64,000 bases of DNA from Deltaproteobacteria bacterium (GTDB lineage: Bacteria; Desulfobacterota; Desulfuromonadia; Geobacterales; Pseudopelobacteraceae), in assembly GCA_021780495.1 (NCBI GenBank), contig JAJXYO010000048.1, positions 1 to 64,000 on the forward strand. The letters are read 5' to 3'. The notes beneath the pieces were generated by a model, which had not been told where the DNA came from, did no database searches, and worked only from the letters and a program-made list of their open reading frames with translations. This document shows positions 31,812 to 41,662 of the stretch, one piece after another (the stretch's first letter is position 1; each line of letters begins with the position of its first letter). A program made the translations under genes and the position numbers.

Positions 31812-33806
31812 ATGGGAAGTTTGGCAGCCGACAGGCTCAATTGTATCAGGAAGGCCCGTGAGGATTTTCTGTCCCACGGCATAATCCCGGCAGGCGTCAT
31901 TAACGAGACCATCCTCCGCTCCTGGCAAAGATCAGCGGAACGCGGAATCGGGATGGAGCGGGGCGAAACCCGCTGCATCCCCCGCTATGACCTGATGCAG
32001 CGCCGGGAGATGAACAATACGCTGCTGCTGCGTTCGCAGCCGGTTATGGAAAACCTGTATCACGAGATCTGCGGCACATCCAGCATGGTGCTGCTGGCGG
32101 ACAGCGAGGGGGTCATACTCCATTCCATCGGTGATCCGGACTTTGTGGACCAGGCCCAAAAGGTCTATCTGAAGCCGGGCGGCATCTGGTCGGAAGGGGT
32201 CAACGGCACCAACGCCATCGGCACCGCACTGGTAGAACAGAGCGCGGTACACGTACAAAGCAGCGAACACTTCATCGACAAGAACCGCTTCCTGACCTGT
32301 TCGGCTACACCGATATTCGATCCTCGCGGTGCGATACTGGGGGCGCTGGACGTGTCCGGCGATTATCGCGTTCACCAGCAGCACACCATGGCACTGGTGC
32401 GACTTTCGGCGCAGATCATCGAGAACCAGATGTTCGCCCCGGAGTTCCCCGATGACATCGTGGTCTGTTTTCACCTCAAACCCGAATTTATCGGCACCCT
32501 CTACGAAGGCATTGCCGTCTTCACGCCGCAGGGTGATTTTATTGCCGCCAATCGGAGCGCGCTGCTGCAGTTCGGTCTGGACCGCTTCAGGATGGCCGGA
32601 CACCGCTTTGATTCGCTGTTCCGCCTGAGCCTGCCGAAACTGCTGGAACAGGACAGTTTCCAGCACCATCCGGTTCTGAAGCTGCAGCTCCAATCCGGCG
32701 CCGAGGTCTACGCCCGTGTCTGGCCGGGAGCGACCATCTCACCGGTAACCTTCCTCCCCGTCAGCTCGTCGCCGTCACAAGAAACCAAGCCGCGCCCAAG
32801 CGGGCCGGGCAAACCAAGCCTGCTGCATGAACTGGAACTGGGCGACCGGCGGATGCAGGGCCTGATCGGCAAAGCCCTTAAAGTTGTCGGGCATGACATA
32901 CCGATCATGATTGAAGGGGAATCCGGTACCGGCAAGGAATTGCTGGCCCGCGCCCTGCACATGGCAGGTCCGCGCAAGAACGGGCCGTTTGTACCGGTCA
33001 ACTGCGCCTCCATTCCGGAGGGCCTGATCGAATCGGAGCTGTTTGGTTATCAGGAAGGGGCCTTTACCGGGGCAAAACGCAAGGGGCATATCGGCAAGAT
33101 CCGCGAAGCCGACAAGGGCACCCTGTTCCTCGACGAAATCGGCGAGATGCCGCTCCAGCTCCAGGCGCGACTGCTGCGTGTCCTGCAAGACCGCATGGTG
33201 TCCCCGCTGGGCGGCACCGGCAGCTTCCGGGTCGAACTTTCGGTGGTCTGCGCCACGAACCGGCGCGTCCGGGATGCGGTTGCCGCCGGGACCTTTCGCG
33301 AGGACCTCTACTACCGTCTCAATGGGCTCCTGCTCACCCTGCCCAGCCTGAAAGAGCGCGAGGACAGGGTCCTGCTGGCCACGAAAATCCTGCATGACCT
33401 GGCGGGCACGGAGCGAACCGTCAGCATCAGCCGCGAGGTCCTGCAGATCTTTGAACATCACCCCTGGCCCGGCAATATACGCCAGATGCATAATGTGCTC
33501 AGGACTGCGCTGGCACTGCTTGGGGAAGGTCACGAGATCACCGTGGAAGAACTGTCTGAGGATTTCATCGAGCAGGCCGGTAACGGCATCACAGGCGTGA
33601 AGCAAGGCGGGGAACCCGTGGCCGGAAGCAGTGGCAGTGCGCTCCTGGCTGACGTTGAGGCACGTCTCATCTCCGCGACCCTTGACCGGACCGGGGGAAA
33701 TATCGCCGCAGCTGCCAGGAACATGGGGATCGGCAGGAATACACTCTATCGAAAGCTGCGCAGCCTGACATCCACACACGGTAACGTGACCGCGCACGAC
33801 GTCTGA
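31812..33806 (+). CDS. AcoR-like sigma-54-dependent activator
   Basis: Enhancer-binding protein of 664 residues. The N-terminal part (SWQRSAERGI, then a GAF domain with GSIGDPDF- and GVNGTNAIGTAL-type motifs) is that of AcoR, the acetoin/aldehyde catabolism activator. The AAA+ domain has GESGTGKE, an intact GAFTGA loop, GTLFLDEIGEMP and REDLYYRL. A Fis-type helix-turn-helix closes it (AARNMGIGRNTLYRKLR). GGAGG five bases before ATG 31812 suggests this start, although the frame opens at 31707. It is divergent from the acylating aldehyde dehydrogenase gene with its sigma-54 promoter and probably controls it. Confidence 0.9.
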   Translation: MGSLAADRLNCIRKAREDFLSHGIIPAGVINETILRSWQRSAERGIGMERGETRCIPRYDLMQRREMNNTLLLRSQPVMENLYHEICGTSSMVLLADSEGVILHSIGDPDFVDQAQKVYLKPGGIWSEGVNGTNAIGTALVEQSAVHVQSSEHFIDKNRFLTCSATPIFDPRGAILGALDVSGDYRVHQQHTMALVRLSAQIIENQMFAPEFPDDIVVCFHLKPEFIGTLYEGIAVFTPQGDFIAANRSALLQFGLDRFRMAGHRFDSLFRLSLPKLLEQDSFQHHPVLKLQLQSGAEVYARVWPGATISPVTFLPVSSSPSQETKPRPSGPGKPSLLHELELGDRRMQGLIGKALKVVGHDIPIMIEGESGTGKELLARALHMAGPRKNGPFVPVNCASIPEGLIESELFGYQEGAFTGAKRKGHIGKIREADKGTLFLDEIGEMPLQLQARLLRVLQDRMVSPLGGTGSFRVELSVVCATNRRVRDAVAAGTFREDLYYRLNGLLLTLPSLKEREDRVLLATKILHDLAGTERTVSISREVLQIFEHHPWPGNIRQMHNVLRTALALLGEGHEITVEELSEDFIEQAGNGITGVKQGGEPVAGSSGSALLADVEARLISATLDRTGGNIAAAARNMGIGRNTLYRKLRSLTSTHGNVTAHDV

Positions 33807-33829
33807 TGCTGTGACGGGCCGGCAATCGG

Positions 33830-35836
33830 CTACCTGTCGAGCAGCTCCCGCACCTTCCGCAGCAGTTCGATGGGCTGAACCGGTTTCATGATGAGCTCCG
33901 CACCCGTGTCCAGCACATCGCGGCTCTGAATGATATCCTGGGTATAGCCGCTGGAATAGACGATCTTTACATCGGCATCAAGCTGCATGATCTCGTGAAA
34001 GGCCTCTTTACCGCTCATCTTCGGCATGATGATGTCCATCAGGATCAGCTTGATACTCTCCCGGTTGGCCTTGAACTTCTCAACGGCCTCCAGCCCGTCC
34101 TCGGCAGAGATCACCACGTACCCGAAACTGGTCAGAACCTCACGCACAAGCTCGCGCACCTCACGGTTATCCTCGGCCACCAGGATCGTTTCCGTGCCAC
34201 CTTTGGGCGGAGCCGGCGCGATGATCTCCCCGGCCTCCTGCTGCTCCATCTCGATCAGGGGCAGGTAGATGCGGAAGGTGGTCCCGATCTGCGGCTCGCT
34301 ATACACATGGATAAAGCCGTTATGCTGCTTGATGATCCCGTACACGATCGCCATGCCCAGCCCGGTGCCCTTGCCCAGCTCCTTGGTGGTGTAAAAGGGT
34401 TCGAAGATCCTGCTTTTGGTTTTCTCATCCATGCCGCAGCCGGTATCGGAGACGGTGATCAGGGCGTAACGGCCCGGTTTGCCATAGCCATGGGCCTGAA
34501 CAAAGGATGTGTCCACCGCCAGAAGTCCGGTGCCGATGGTCAGGGTCCCTCCCTGGGGCATGGCGTCCCGGGCATTTGTAGCCAGGTTGATCAGCACCTG
34601 CTCAATCTGGCCGCTGTCTATCCTGACCAACGGATCGGACGGATCAAGATCGGTTACAAGCTGGATATCCTCCCCGATGATCCTGATGAGGAACTTCTGC
34701 ACCTGCTGGACGAGATCATTGAGAATCGCCACCCGTGGGTTCATCTCCTGTTTGCGGCTGAACGACAGCAGACTGCGGGTCAGTTGGGCGGCCTTCTCCG
34801 CGGCATCGATGATCTGCTCCACCCGTGCCTTCTGCAAGGCCTCCAGAGCAGGATCCATCTTCAAAATGTTGCCATAGCCCATGATGACCATCAGGATATT
34901 GTTGAAATCATGGGCCACCCCGCCTGCCAGCTGTCCAACCGCTTCCATCTTTTGGGATTGGAGCAGTTGCTCCTCCAGATGCTTGCGATCGGTGATATCT
35001 TCCGCAATACCCAGCATGTAACAGGCCTTTCCCTGGCTGTCAAAGAGCGGGATTTTTTTTGCGCGCAGGATGCGGTCTTCACCCGACCTGGTTTTGATAG
35101 TCTCCTCGGGTATTTCAAGCAGTTCGCCACGAGCCAGCACCTCCCGGTCCTTCTGGCTGAAGAAGGCGGCCTGCTCCTCCGGAAAAAAGTCGTGATCTTT
35201 TTTGCCCAGCATCTCTTCACGGGGATAACCAAACACCCCCTCGCCCGCCTTGTTAATGGCGACATAACGGAGATCGGTCGCGTCTTTCGCAAAGACCATG
35301 GCCGGGATATTGTCGACGATGTTCTTGAGGAAGTCCTCGCTCTGGCGCAACGCCTCTTCGGACCGCTTGCGCTCGGTGATGTCCCGGGCGACCGCCAGCA
35401 CATAGGCCACATCGTGAAAATACATGCGATTCAGGGTGAGTTCGGCCGGAAATCGTCCGCCATCCTTCCTGAACAGATCCGTAACCGCCAGAGCCCGTTC
35501 GCCGCTATTCTCCTGGGGTGCCTTGATCAATGTCAGCGCGTCGGGACAGCTGCCCAGCGCCGAGAGATCGAAGATGGATTTAACAAGCAATTCCGGGCGG
35601 CTCCAGCCGGTCTGCCGGCAGGCGGATTCATTGACATCAACGATGAGACCGCTGACAACGCTAACCAGAAACAGGGCGTCGTTGCTGTGGTCGATAAAGG
35701 CCTTCAAGCGCTCCAGTTCTTCCTGGCGCTGCTGTAATTCGGGGTAATAGGTTTTGCGGAGGGAGTAATCGCCGAATCCGGCCAGTTTTTTCTGCAATGC
35801 CTCCAACGGGTCGGGAACATCAGAGCGATTCTTCAT
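33830..35836 (-). CDS. PAS-PAS hybrid histidine kinase with receiver domain
   Basis: Soluble sensor of 668 residues without membrane helices: two PAS domains (about 50-165 and 175-285), a HisKA helix with [14 protein letters not shown], an HATPase ([32 protein letters not shown]) and a C-terminal receiver ([12 protein letters not shown]; phospho-acceptor Asp in [13 protein letters not shown]). It overlaps the end of the iron alcohol dehydrogenase gene by 17 bases with GAGG before ATG 35836, so the enzyme and sensor are co-translated, as in ErcA/ErcS systems. Confidence 0.9.
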   Translation of the reverse strand: MKNRSDVPDPLEALQKKLAGFGDYSLRKTYYPELQQRQEELERLKAFIDHSNDALFLVSVVSGLIVDVNESACRQTGWSRPELLVKSIFDLSALGSCPDALTLIKAPQENSGERALAVTDLFRKDGGRFPAELTLNRMYFHDVAYVLAVARDITERKRSEEALRQSEDFLKNIVDNIPAMVFAKDATDLRYVAINKAGEGVFGYPREEMLGKKDHDFFPEEQAAFFSQKDREVLARGELLEIPEETIKTRSGEDRILRAKKIPLFDSQGKACYMLGIAEDITDRKHLEEQLLQSQKMEAVGQLAGGVAHDFNNILMVIMGYGNILKMDPALEALQKARVEQIIDAAEKAAQLTRSLLSFSRKQEMNPRVAILNDLVQQVQKFLIRIIGEDIQLVTDLDPSDPLVRIDSGQIEQVLINLATNARDAMPQGGTLTIGTGLLAVDTSFVQAHGYGKPGRYALITVSDTGCGMDEKTKSRIFEPFYTTKELGKGTGLGMAIVYGIIKQHNGFIHVYSEPQIGTTFRIYLPLIEMEQQEAGEIIAPAPPKGGTETILVAEDNREVRELVREVLTSFGYVVISAEDGLEAVEKFKANRESIKLILMDIIMPKMSGKEAFHEIMQLDADVKIVYSSGYTQDIIQSRDVLDTGAELIMKPVQPIELLRKVRELLDR

Positions 35837-36980
35837 AGACAACCTCGATGTCACGTTGGGACGCCTTTCTCGGATTGGTGGCCATGCAGGGGTCTTTCAG
35901 GGCGTGATCGCTGAAGAAGTTGACATCGCTGCGTCCCACACCCAGGTTGTTCAGCGTGCGGACAATGCCGGCCGCGGCTTTCAGGTCCCTGATGTGATTG
36001 AGCAGGGCTGATTTCTTCTGCCGGGAACTTTTGCCGCGCAGATCCAGTCCCATGGCCGTGGCGATGTGTTCAAAGCGCTCCGGCGCCGCCGGCAGATTGA
36101 AGGCGATCACATGATCGAGCAGGATGGCGTTGCACTCGCCGTGGGCGATATCGAGTGCCCCGCCCAGGCTATGGGCCATGGCGTGCGTGGCCCCCAGGAT
36201 AGCGTTGGAGAAGGCCAGTCCGGCCTGCAGACTGCCCTGCATCACATTGCCGCGCAATTCCAGGTCATCAGGGGCTGCAATGGAGGGCAGCAGATTGGAG
36301 GAGACCAGCCGGATCGCCTCAAGGGCATGCAGGTCGGTCATGGAAGAACGGGCCGTGGAGACATAGGCCTCAATGGCGTGGGTCAGGGCATCCAGACCGG
36401 TGCAGGCTGTCAGGTACGCGTCCATGGAGGTCAGGGTTTCCGGGTCGATCAACGCCAGGTCAGGGACAACCGATTTGCTGATGATGGCGAATTTGACCTT
36501 TTCCAGCGGGTTGCTGATGATGACGAATTGCGACACATCGGCCGAGGTCCCCCCGGTGGTCGGCACACAGATCAGCGGCGGCATCGGCAGCCGTACCATA
36601 TCCACCCCTTCGAACAGCAGGATGTGACGGTCGTTGGAGGTGACAATGCCGATACCTTTGGCGCAGTCGATGGGGCTGCCGCCGCCCACGGCAATCAGCG
36701 CATTGCAATGCTCTGACCGGTAGAGCGCGACTCCGGCCATGATCTCATCGGCCTTGGGATTGGATGTTACCCCCGTGAACAGTGCGTAGGGGAGCCCTTC
36801 CGCTTCCAGGCTGTCCGTCACATCGCGGGTCCATCCTGCCGCAACCACGCCCGGATCGGACACAACCAGGATTTTACGCCCCCCCAGATTTTTGGCATAG
36901 CGTCCGGCCAGACGACGTGCCCCCACGCCGAAAACAAATTCAGGGGCAACAAACTTCCGCAGCTCAAAACTCTCTGACAT
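35820..36980 (-). CDS. ercA: iron-containing alcohol dehydrogenase, ErcA-like
   Basis: Group III alcohol dehydrogenase of 386 residues. The nucleotide loop is GGGSPIDCAKGIG; metal ligands are expected in DALTHAIEA, HAMAHSLGG and DIAHGECNA. The C-terminus [23 protein letters not shown] matches my memory of ErcA, a Pseudomonas protein of this family needed for ethanol-oxidation signalling. AGGAGG is four to five bases before the ATG. Overlap with a PAS kinase gene supports a regulatory or dual role. Confidence 0.88.
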   Translation of the reverse strand: MSESFELRKFVAPEFVFGVGARRLAGRYAKNLGGRKILVVSDPGVVAAGWTRDVTDSLEAEGLPYALFTGVTSNPKADEIMAGVALYRSEHCNALIAVGGGSPIDCAKGIGIVTSNDRHILLFEGVDMVRLPMPPLICVPTTGGTSADVSQFVIISNPLEKVKFAIISKSVVPDLALIDPETLTSMDAYLTACTGLDALTHAIEAYVSTARSSMTDLHALEAIRLVSSNLLPSIAAPDDLELRGNVMQGSLQAGLAFSNAILGATHAMAHSLGGALDIAHGECNAILLDHVIAFNLPAAPERFEHIATAMGLDLRGKSSRQKKSALLNHIRDLKAAAGIVRTLNNLGVGRSDVNFFSDHALKDPCMATNPRKASQRDIEVVYEESL

Positions 36981-37063
36981 GTCGCCTCCTGATTATTTGA
37001 AATTTATAACTGTATTTTATCCCATGCCGTGGCATCACTCAACCTTTTTCAGGTTATTACCAC

Positions 37064-37089
37064 AAAAAACAGGGGGATTACTCCCCCTG
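37064..37089 (-). terminator. intrinsic terminator after aldehyde dehydrogenase gene
   Basis: Minus-strand CAGGGGG-AGTAAT-CCCCCTG followed by six T, 50 bases past the stop of the gene at 37141. Confidence 0.85.
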
Positions 37090-37140
37090 AATATAAAGCA
37101 TTTTCATAGATAAACAATATGAAATCGATTACGGCTTACC

Positions 37141-38565
37141 TCATGATTTGAATTGAAGCGATTTCAATTCCAGAAATCCTTCCAGCCCATAGGCCCCCAG
37201 CTCACGGCCATAGCCGGACTGTTTGAATCCACCGAAGGGCGCCAGGGGGTTGAAGGTACCGCCATTGAGGTCCACCTGCCCTGCCCTGAGTCGCCTGGCC
37301 ACACGTTCAGCCCGTTCCGGATCGTTGGACCATACGGCTGCTGCCAGGCCATACGAGGTGCTGTTTGCAATTCTGATGGCATCTTCTTCATCCTGATAGG
37401 TCATGATCGACAGCACCGGCCCAAAGATCTCTTCCTGGGCGATGGTCATATTCGGGGTGACCCTGCCGAACACGGTCGGGCGGACGAAGAATCCGGTTGC
37501 CAATCCTTCCGGGGCCTGAGCGCCGCCGGTCAGGAGTTCGGCCCCCTCGGCGACGCCTTGGAGGATATAGTTCCGCACCCGTTCCCGTTGGTGCGAGGAT
37601 ACCAGCGGTCCGAGCCGGGTCTGCTCATCCAGAGGGTCACCCGGCGTGTAGGCGCAAGCGGCGGCTACCGCCAGGTTTGCGGCCTGATCGTAGGACTGTT
37701 CCGGAACCAGCAGCCGAGTCAGGGCATTGCAGGTTTGGCCGGAGTTGATGAAACAGGCGCCTACGGTGGTTTTGACCGCCGCCTGCAGATCGGCATCATC
37801 GAGCACCACAGCGGCGGACTTGCCGCCCAGCTCCAGGGTTACCCGTTTGACCGTTCCGGCTGCCAGCTCCGCCACCCTGCGGCCGGCGCGCAGCGAGCCG
37901 GTAAAAGAGATCAGATCCAGAGCGGCATGCCGGGCCAAGTGTTCTCCCACCTCCGTACCGCTGCCGGTCAGCAGGTTGAAAACCCCAGGCGGAAGCCCAG
38001 CCTCATGAACGACCTCTGCCAGAATGATTGCCGACAAGGGCGCCACCTCGCTCGGCTTGAGGACTACCGTGCAGCCGGCGGCCAGGGCTGGCGCGACCTT
38101 GGCAACGGCTTGATGCAGCGGATAGTTCCAGGGGGTGATGCACGCTGCCACCCCGACCGGATCGCGTAGTACCAGCGAATTGCCGATCCGCTCTTCAAAG
38201 TCGTACGTCCCCAGGAGCGTGACATAACTATCCAGGACAGTGGCCGGAAGCCCGGCCTGAATACGCCGCGACAGCTTGAGCGGCATGCCGGTTTCGCTGG
38301 AGATGATGCGGGCGATCTCCTCCGAGCGCAAAAGGAGTCCTTGGTGTATTTTGGACAGATAGCCAGCACGCTCTGCCGCGGATGTCCGGCCCCATGAGCA
38401 GAAGGCGGCGGCAGCTGCTGCAACCGCCTTGTCGGCATCAGCAACCGTTGCCGCCGGGACCCGGCCGATCACCGTTTCGGTCGCCGGATTCATGACGTTG
38501 AAAACCTGCGTAGCGCCAGGTGTCACCCAGCTGCCATCGATGTAAAGCCTGTCATGAACGCGCAT
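37141..38565 (-). CDS. NAD(P)-dependent aldehyde dehydrogenase
   Basis: Classical aldehyde dehydrogenase of 474 residues: [32 protein letters not shown], catalytic Glu in [11 protein letters not shown] and catalytic Cys in [11 protein letters not shown] (about residue 280), and EEIFGPVLS. It makes the free acid, complementing the CoA-acylating enzyme and Mop. A run of six G is four bases before ATG 38565. It may be cotranscribed with the small rubredoxin-like gene, but a terminator at 38664 separates them. Confidence 0.92.
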   Translation of the reverse strand: MRVHDRLYIDGSWVTPGATQVFNVMNPATETVIGRVPAATVADADKAVAAAAAAFCSWGRTSAAERAGYLSKIHQGLLLRSEEIARIISSETGMPLKLSRRIQAGLPATVLDSYVTLLGTYDFEERIGNSLVLRDPVGVAACITPWNYPLHQAVAKVAPALAAGCTVVLKPSEVAPLSAIILAEVVHEAGLPPGVFNLLTGSGTEVGEHLARHAALDLISFTGSLRAGRRVAELAAGTVKRVTLELGGKSAAVVLDDADLQAAVKTTVGACFINSGQTCNALTRLLVPEQSYDQAANLAVAAACAYTPGDPLDEQTRLGPLVSSHQRERVRNYILQGVAEGAELLTGGAQAPEGLATGFFVRPTVFGRVTPNMTIAQEEIFGPVLSIMTYQDEEDAIRIANSTSYGLAAAVWSNDPERAERVARRLRAGQVDLNGGTFNPLAPFGGFKQSGYGRELGAYGLEGFLELKSLQFKS

Positions 38566-38663
38566 ACAGCCCCCCTTGCCCGTGTTTGTCAGATCCAGCG
38601 CTAATCATTGCCAAATCATGCCGCACAATTATTGTTCCTGCAAGCGTATCCCGAGAGTTTCCA

Positions 38664-38692
38664 CAAAAAAAGCCGTCCCGGCCGGGGCGGCT
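38664..38692 (-). terminator. intrinsic terminator
   Basis: Minus-strand AAGCCGCCCC / GGGACGGCTT hairpin with a GGCC loop followed by seven T, just past the rubredoxin-like gene (38733-38906). Confidence 0.85.
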
Positions 38693-38732
38693 TATGAGTC
38701 TCATGTGAGAACGGACGAGTTGTGGCCGGATG

Positions 38733-38906
38733 TTACGCCGCTTTTTTCATGGCAACGTCTACTTCGGCGAAGGAGTCTTCGTCGTTATTCAGGCATTTGG
38801 GACACTCAAGGGCTGCAAAATTGGCGCTGACCGTAATCGGTGTAAAATCCTCGGACAGGCTCTGGTAATAACAGATTCCACATTCAAACGAACTTTTCGT
38901 TTCCAT
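38733..38906 (-). CDS. small rubredoxin-like/zinc-ribbon protein
   Basis: Protein of 57 residues with CGICYYQ (residues 9-15) and CPKCL (about residue 35), spaced as in minimal rubredoxin-like or zinc-ribbon folds. AAGGAG six bases before ATG 38906 decides the start within a longer frame. A palindrome shared with the TetR promoter lies about 100 bases upstream, so it is a likely target of that repressor. Function unknown. Confidence 0.7.
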   Translation of the reverse strand: METKSSFECGICYYQSLSEDFTPITVSANFAALECPKCLNNDEDSFAEVDVAMKKAA

Positions 38907-39004
38907 AGTGATCTCCTTTTTTTTGCTCAGATGTTGTTGCGTGGTGCGATTTCGCCCGTTGCTTACGCGCATGACAATCCCTGCAAGATCTGTTTCCCTA
39001 AACA

Positions 39005-39018
39005 ATCAAACGTTTGTT
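39005..39018. promoter_or_regulatory. TetR-type operator (site 2)
   Basis: CAATCAAACGTTTGT contains the palindrome CAAACGTTTG; its reverse complement shares ACAAACGTTTGATTG with the site in front of the TetR gene. It lies upstream of the rubredoxin-like gene. Confidence 0.6.
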
Positions 39019-39049
39019 TTAACAACAAATATAAAAAAACCTGGTTTCA

Positions 39050-39640
39050 TTACTTGAGAATACCTCGGGTAAAGATATCCATGATATGGCGGATCAGCTC
39101 CTCATCGCGCTGCGGGGCATGATCGACCAATTCGGCTGTTGCCGGTTCGAGCAGAAAATAAAAGTTAATCATCCCGGCCAAGGCCAGTACCGTATCGGCG
39201 GGATTCAACCCCTCCCGGAACCTTTCATGGGAAAGCCCGTCCGTGAATGTCTCCAGCAGCATCTGCACGACCTTTTTAATCGCCGGTTTAACGATGGCCT
39301 CGAAGCAGACGGTTGGATTGGTCAACTCACTGGTATAGAAGCGGAGCAAATAAGGGCTTTTGCGGTAGCGCGAAATCGTGGCACGAACATACCATTCAAA
39401 TTTCTGTAAGGTATCGATGTCCATCTGCTCCAACTCATCCAGTTTTTCCAGTACGGCAAACTGCTCCCTCAGCACGGCGGCATACAGCCCCTCTTTGCCA
39501 CCGAAGTAGTATGAGATCATGGACAGGTTCACACCTGCCGCACCGGCCACCTCACGGACACTCACGCCGTTCAACCCCTTTGCGGCAAACAGGGGAATCG
39601 ATGCTGTAATCAGATTTTCTCGACAATCGTTATCAGCCAC
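39050..39640 (-). CDS. TetR-family transcriptional repressor
   Basis: Regulator of 196 residues. The N-terminal helix-turn-helix is typical (LFAAKGLNGVSVREVAGAAGVNLSMISYYFGGKEGLYAAVL), followed by a helical ligand domain resembling the CerR/YbiH class. Start is a GTG at 39640 with AGGTGA six bases upstream. Identical palindromic half-sites flank its own promoter and that of the next operon, suggesting autoregulation plus control of the rubredoxin-like gene. Confidence 0.88.
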   Translation of the reverse strand: MADNDCRENLITASIPLFAAKGLNGVSVREVAGAAGVNLSMISYYFGGKEGLYAAVLREQFAVLEKLDELEQMDIDTLQKFEWYVRATISRYRKSPYLLRFYTSELTNPTVCFEAIVKPAIKKVVQMLLETFTDGLSHERFREGLNPADTVLALAGMINFYFLLEPATAELVDHAPQRDEELIRHIMDIFTRGILK

Positions 39641-39676
39641 GCGTGGTCACCTATATACATATTTTCCCGGCTGCAA

Positions 39677-39692
39677 TACAAACGTTTGATTG
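39677..39692. promoter_or_regulatory. TetR-type operator (site 1)
   Basis: ACAAACGTTTGATTG, palindromic core CAAACGTTTG, 40 bases before the TetR start codon. Confidence 0.6.
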
Positions 39693-39765
39693 AGTTTAAT
39701 TGTACTCGCAAAATAAAAAAAAGCGAACAACTTCTTTGATCAGTTCCGGAAAGGCACTGCTTCAG

Positions 39766-39799
39766 TCGAGACCTGCGAGGTTTCAGAAACCTCGCAGGT
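39766..39799. repeat. long palindrome between SHOCT gene and TetR gene
   Basis: GACCTGCGAGGTTTC and its exact complement separated by two bases form a 15-base-pair hairpin, 33 bases past the stop of the SHOCT-domain gene. There is no U-run; similar palindromes are scattered in many bacterial genomes. It may still block read-through into the TetR promoter. Confidence 0.6.
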
Positions 39800-39831
39800 C
39801 AGTAACAGATCCACGTTACGAAAATCTCTAC

Positions 39832-40650
39832 TTACAGTCCGTTCAGTATCTCCATGCGCTTGCTGCGATATTCATCTTCACTGATGAGGCCCTTGCTCTT
39901 CAATTCGTTGAGTGTGGCCAGGCGTTCCGCGGGACTCCGTGTGTCGGTGCTTCTCACGTACGGAGCAGGTGCAGAGGGGTGCTGTCCAACCGGCATATTC
40001 TGTACCGCAACCGGCATCTGCCATGCGTCGCTGAAAGTCACCCAATCATTCCTGATCTGGTTGTAACCATTCTGGCCGGGCTGCGGCAGAAGCGTCCAAT
40101 CTCCTTTCGAGATTGTGAGTCTGCTTCCGGGCGTAAAAGGTGAAAGCCGGCGGTCGTCGCGCTCGTTGAAATCCTTCCGGACAAGTCCGAAGATGATATT
40201 GAAATGACCTGCCTTGTAGAAGGCGCGCCCCGTGGTCACTTTGGCGGTTTTGGCAAAACCGAACATGGCCTTGTACAGGCCGATGATCGCGAAGGTTACG
40301 TCTTCTCCGGGTGCGGCTTGTTGAAAGCCCTGCACCAGCTGTGGCACAAGCACCTCGAGGGATTCGTTGGTGATGAGCTGTTCGGGCTTGTTGTTGTCTT
40401 CGGAACGAATCTCAATGGAAGCAAGCATCGCTCTCAGCCTGACTGGGTTAATGTCAACCGGGTGATCATTCAAGATCACATTTCCGGCCGCAGGTGGATC
40501 CTGTGGTTCTAGAGCTACAAACTGGTCACGACTTTGCCAGAGATAGTGCACATCAGACGCAAGGGCGGTCGAGGAGAACATCAGGAGGACCAACAGTCCG
40601 GAAGCTACAGAACAGAGCCAGTTGGTATCACTGCTACGAAACATCTTCAT
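39832..40650 (-). CDS. secreted protein with C-terminal SHOCT domain
   Basis: Protein of 272 residues with a signal peptide (cleavage near TALAS, residue 32), an unassigned middle of about 190 residues, and a SHOCT domain at the end (AERLATLNELKSKGLISEDEY). SHOCT modules are common at the termini of proteins of unknown role. GGAGG four bases before the ATG. It stands alone. Confidence 0.75.
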   Translation of the reverse strand: MKMFRSSDTNWLCSVASGLLVLLMFSSTALASDVHYLWQSRDQFVALEPQDPPAAGNVILNDHPVDINPVRLRAMLASIEIRSEDNNKPEQLITNESLEVLVPQLVQGFQQAAPGEDVTFAIIGLYKAMFGFAKTAKVTTGRAFYKAGHFNIIFGLVRKDFNERDDRRLSPFTPGSRLTISKGDWTLLPQPGQNGYNQIRNDWVTFSDAWQMPVAVQNMPVGQHPSAPAPYVRSTDTRSPAERLATLNELKSKGLISEDEYRSKRMEILNGL

Positions 40651-41037
40651 ACTTCCTCCGTGTCATACATGGAATTGTTTGGCATCCAAACCATGGCTAT
40701 AATACGCAATAGTTGAGCCAATAGCATAAAAAAATACAAACTGTGTTTGTCTGAGTTTGCCGGGGCAGTCTTCTGAATTCCAGAGCAATAAGGGCGAGGC
40801 AGGTAAGTCTACCATAATGATGCAGGTATATAAAAAAACAGGGGCACCATAGTGCCCCTGCTCCAGTCTCGTATTGCGCTATTCAGTAGCTTTACCGCTA
40901 CGGTTGCCCTGCCACAATGGGTCCAGGTTCTTTGTTATGAAAACACGCTTTCGAGTTCGGATCATTTTTAATGTATCACTACTCCCGGCGACCCGGGTAT
41001 ATTTAAGCCCTGATAAACAGGATGGGAGCATCAACAA
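40651..41037. other. intergenic region with two minus-strand terminators
   Basis: Between the SHOCT gene start and the AmiS/UreI-like gene end. No gene is visible. A minus-strand segment of about 170 bases (40861-41037) lies between two terminators, contains a GTAGC-GGTAAA-GCTAC hairpin near 40890-40910 and ends in a perfect terminator, so it could be a small RNA or a second 3' end. Confidence 0.4.
40832..40860 (-). terminator. intrinsic terminator
   Basis: Minus-strand CAGGGGCAC-TATG-GTGCCCCTG followed by seven T. It is 180 bases beyond the terminator of the porin operon, with no gene in between. Confidence 0.85.
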
Positions 41038-41076
41038 AGCACTTCTCTGCCAGAAAGCGCAGAGAAGTGCTTTTTC
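41038..41076. terminator. bidirectional terminator of porin operon
   Basis: Twelve-base-pair perfect stem AGCACTTCTCTG / CAGAGAAGTGCT; five T on the plus strand and TTTGTTG on the minus strand. It directly follows the stop of the AmiS/UreI-like gene. Confidence 0.8.
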
Positions 41077-41080
41077 CTTA

Positions 41081-41611
41081 CTAAAATGGCAGTTTGCCGT
41101 ACGCCATCAGGCCGAAGGCCGGAACCAGCAGGCAGGTGAAGCTGAGGACAATAAACATCGTGGCAGCGACCTTGGGGTTGATCTTGCCATAGGTCACACC
41201 GGTTACGGTAAAACAGATCACCACAAACGTCAGGTTCATAAATGCCAGATAGGGGGTTACACCGATAAACGTCTTGCCATCCGGCTTCATGCCGCCGCCG
41301 GTGGCAAACAGATACGCATATACGGCACACACGATGCCGACCAGCAGAGCGCCGTTTCCTACGGTACGCAGATCAGTCACACCTGTCAGCAGGGCATGGC
41401 CGGTCTGCAGGTAGAGGACACCGAAAACAAACAACAGCCCGGCGGTAAAGGGATCGGCAAAAACTGCGGCCTGAAGCGTCGCTCCGATAACCACCAGGAC
41501 ACCTACAACCGCACTTACAAAACCGGTGCTTTTGGCTTCGCCGTAGCCAAGAAAAAACATACCCACCGGAACCCACATAATGCTGATCAATACAAGCAGT
41601 GCTAATGTCAT
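41081..41611 (-). CDS. AmiS/UreI-like integral membrane protein
   Basis: Protein of 176 residues made of six predicted helices with short loops, size and pattern of the AmiS/UreI small-solute channel family (FVSAVVGVLVVIGATLQAAV; TAGLLFVFGVLYLQTG). It may let a small neutral solute cross the inner membrane. AGGAGA is six bases before the ATG. It is third in an operon with a porin and a DUF4242 protein. The family call is moderate. Confidence 0.55.
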   Translation of the reverse strand: MTLALLVLISIMWVPVGMFFLGYGEAKSTGFVSAVVGVLVVIGATLQAAVFADPFTAGLLFVFGVLYLQTGHALLTGVTDLRTVGNGALLVGIVCAVYAYLFATGGGMKPDGKTFIGVTPYLAFMNLTFVVICFTVTGVTYGKINPKVAATMFIVLSFTCLLVPAFGLMAYGKLPF

Positions 41612-41662
41612 TGTCTTTCTCCTAAATTAAATTACAGTCCCATAGAGGGAGCAAAAGAATAC

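Noticed and set aside
40861-41037. GEMM (c-di-GMP/cGAMP) riboswitch
   Set aside because: The conserved GGAAA-type tetraloop and receptor bases were not found, and no downstream gene is in the right orientation.
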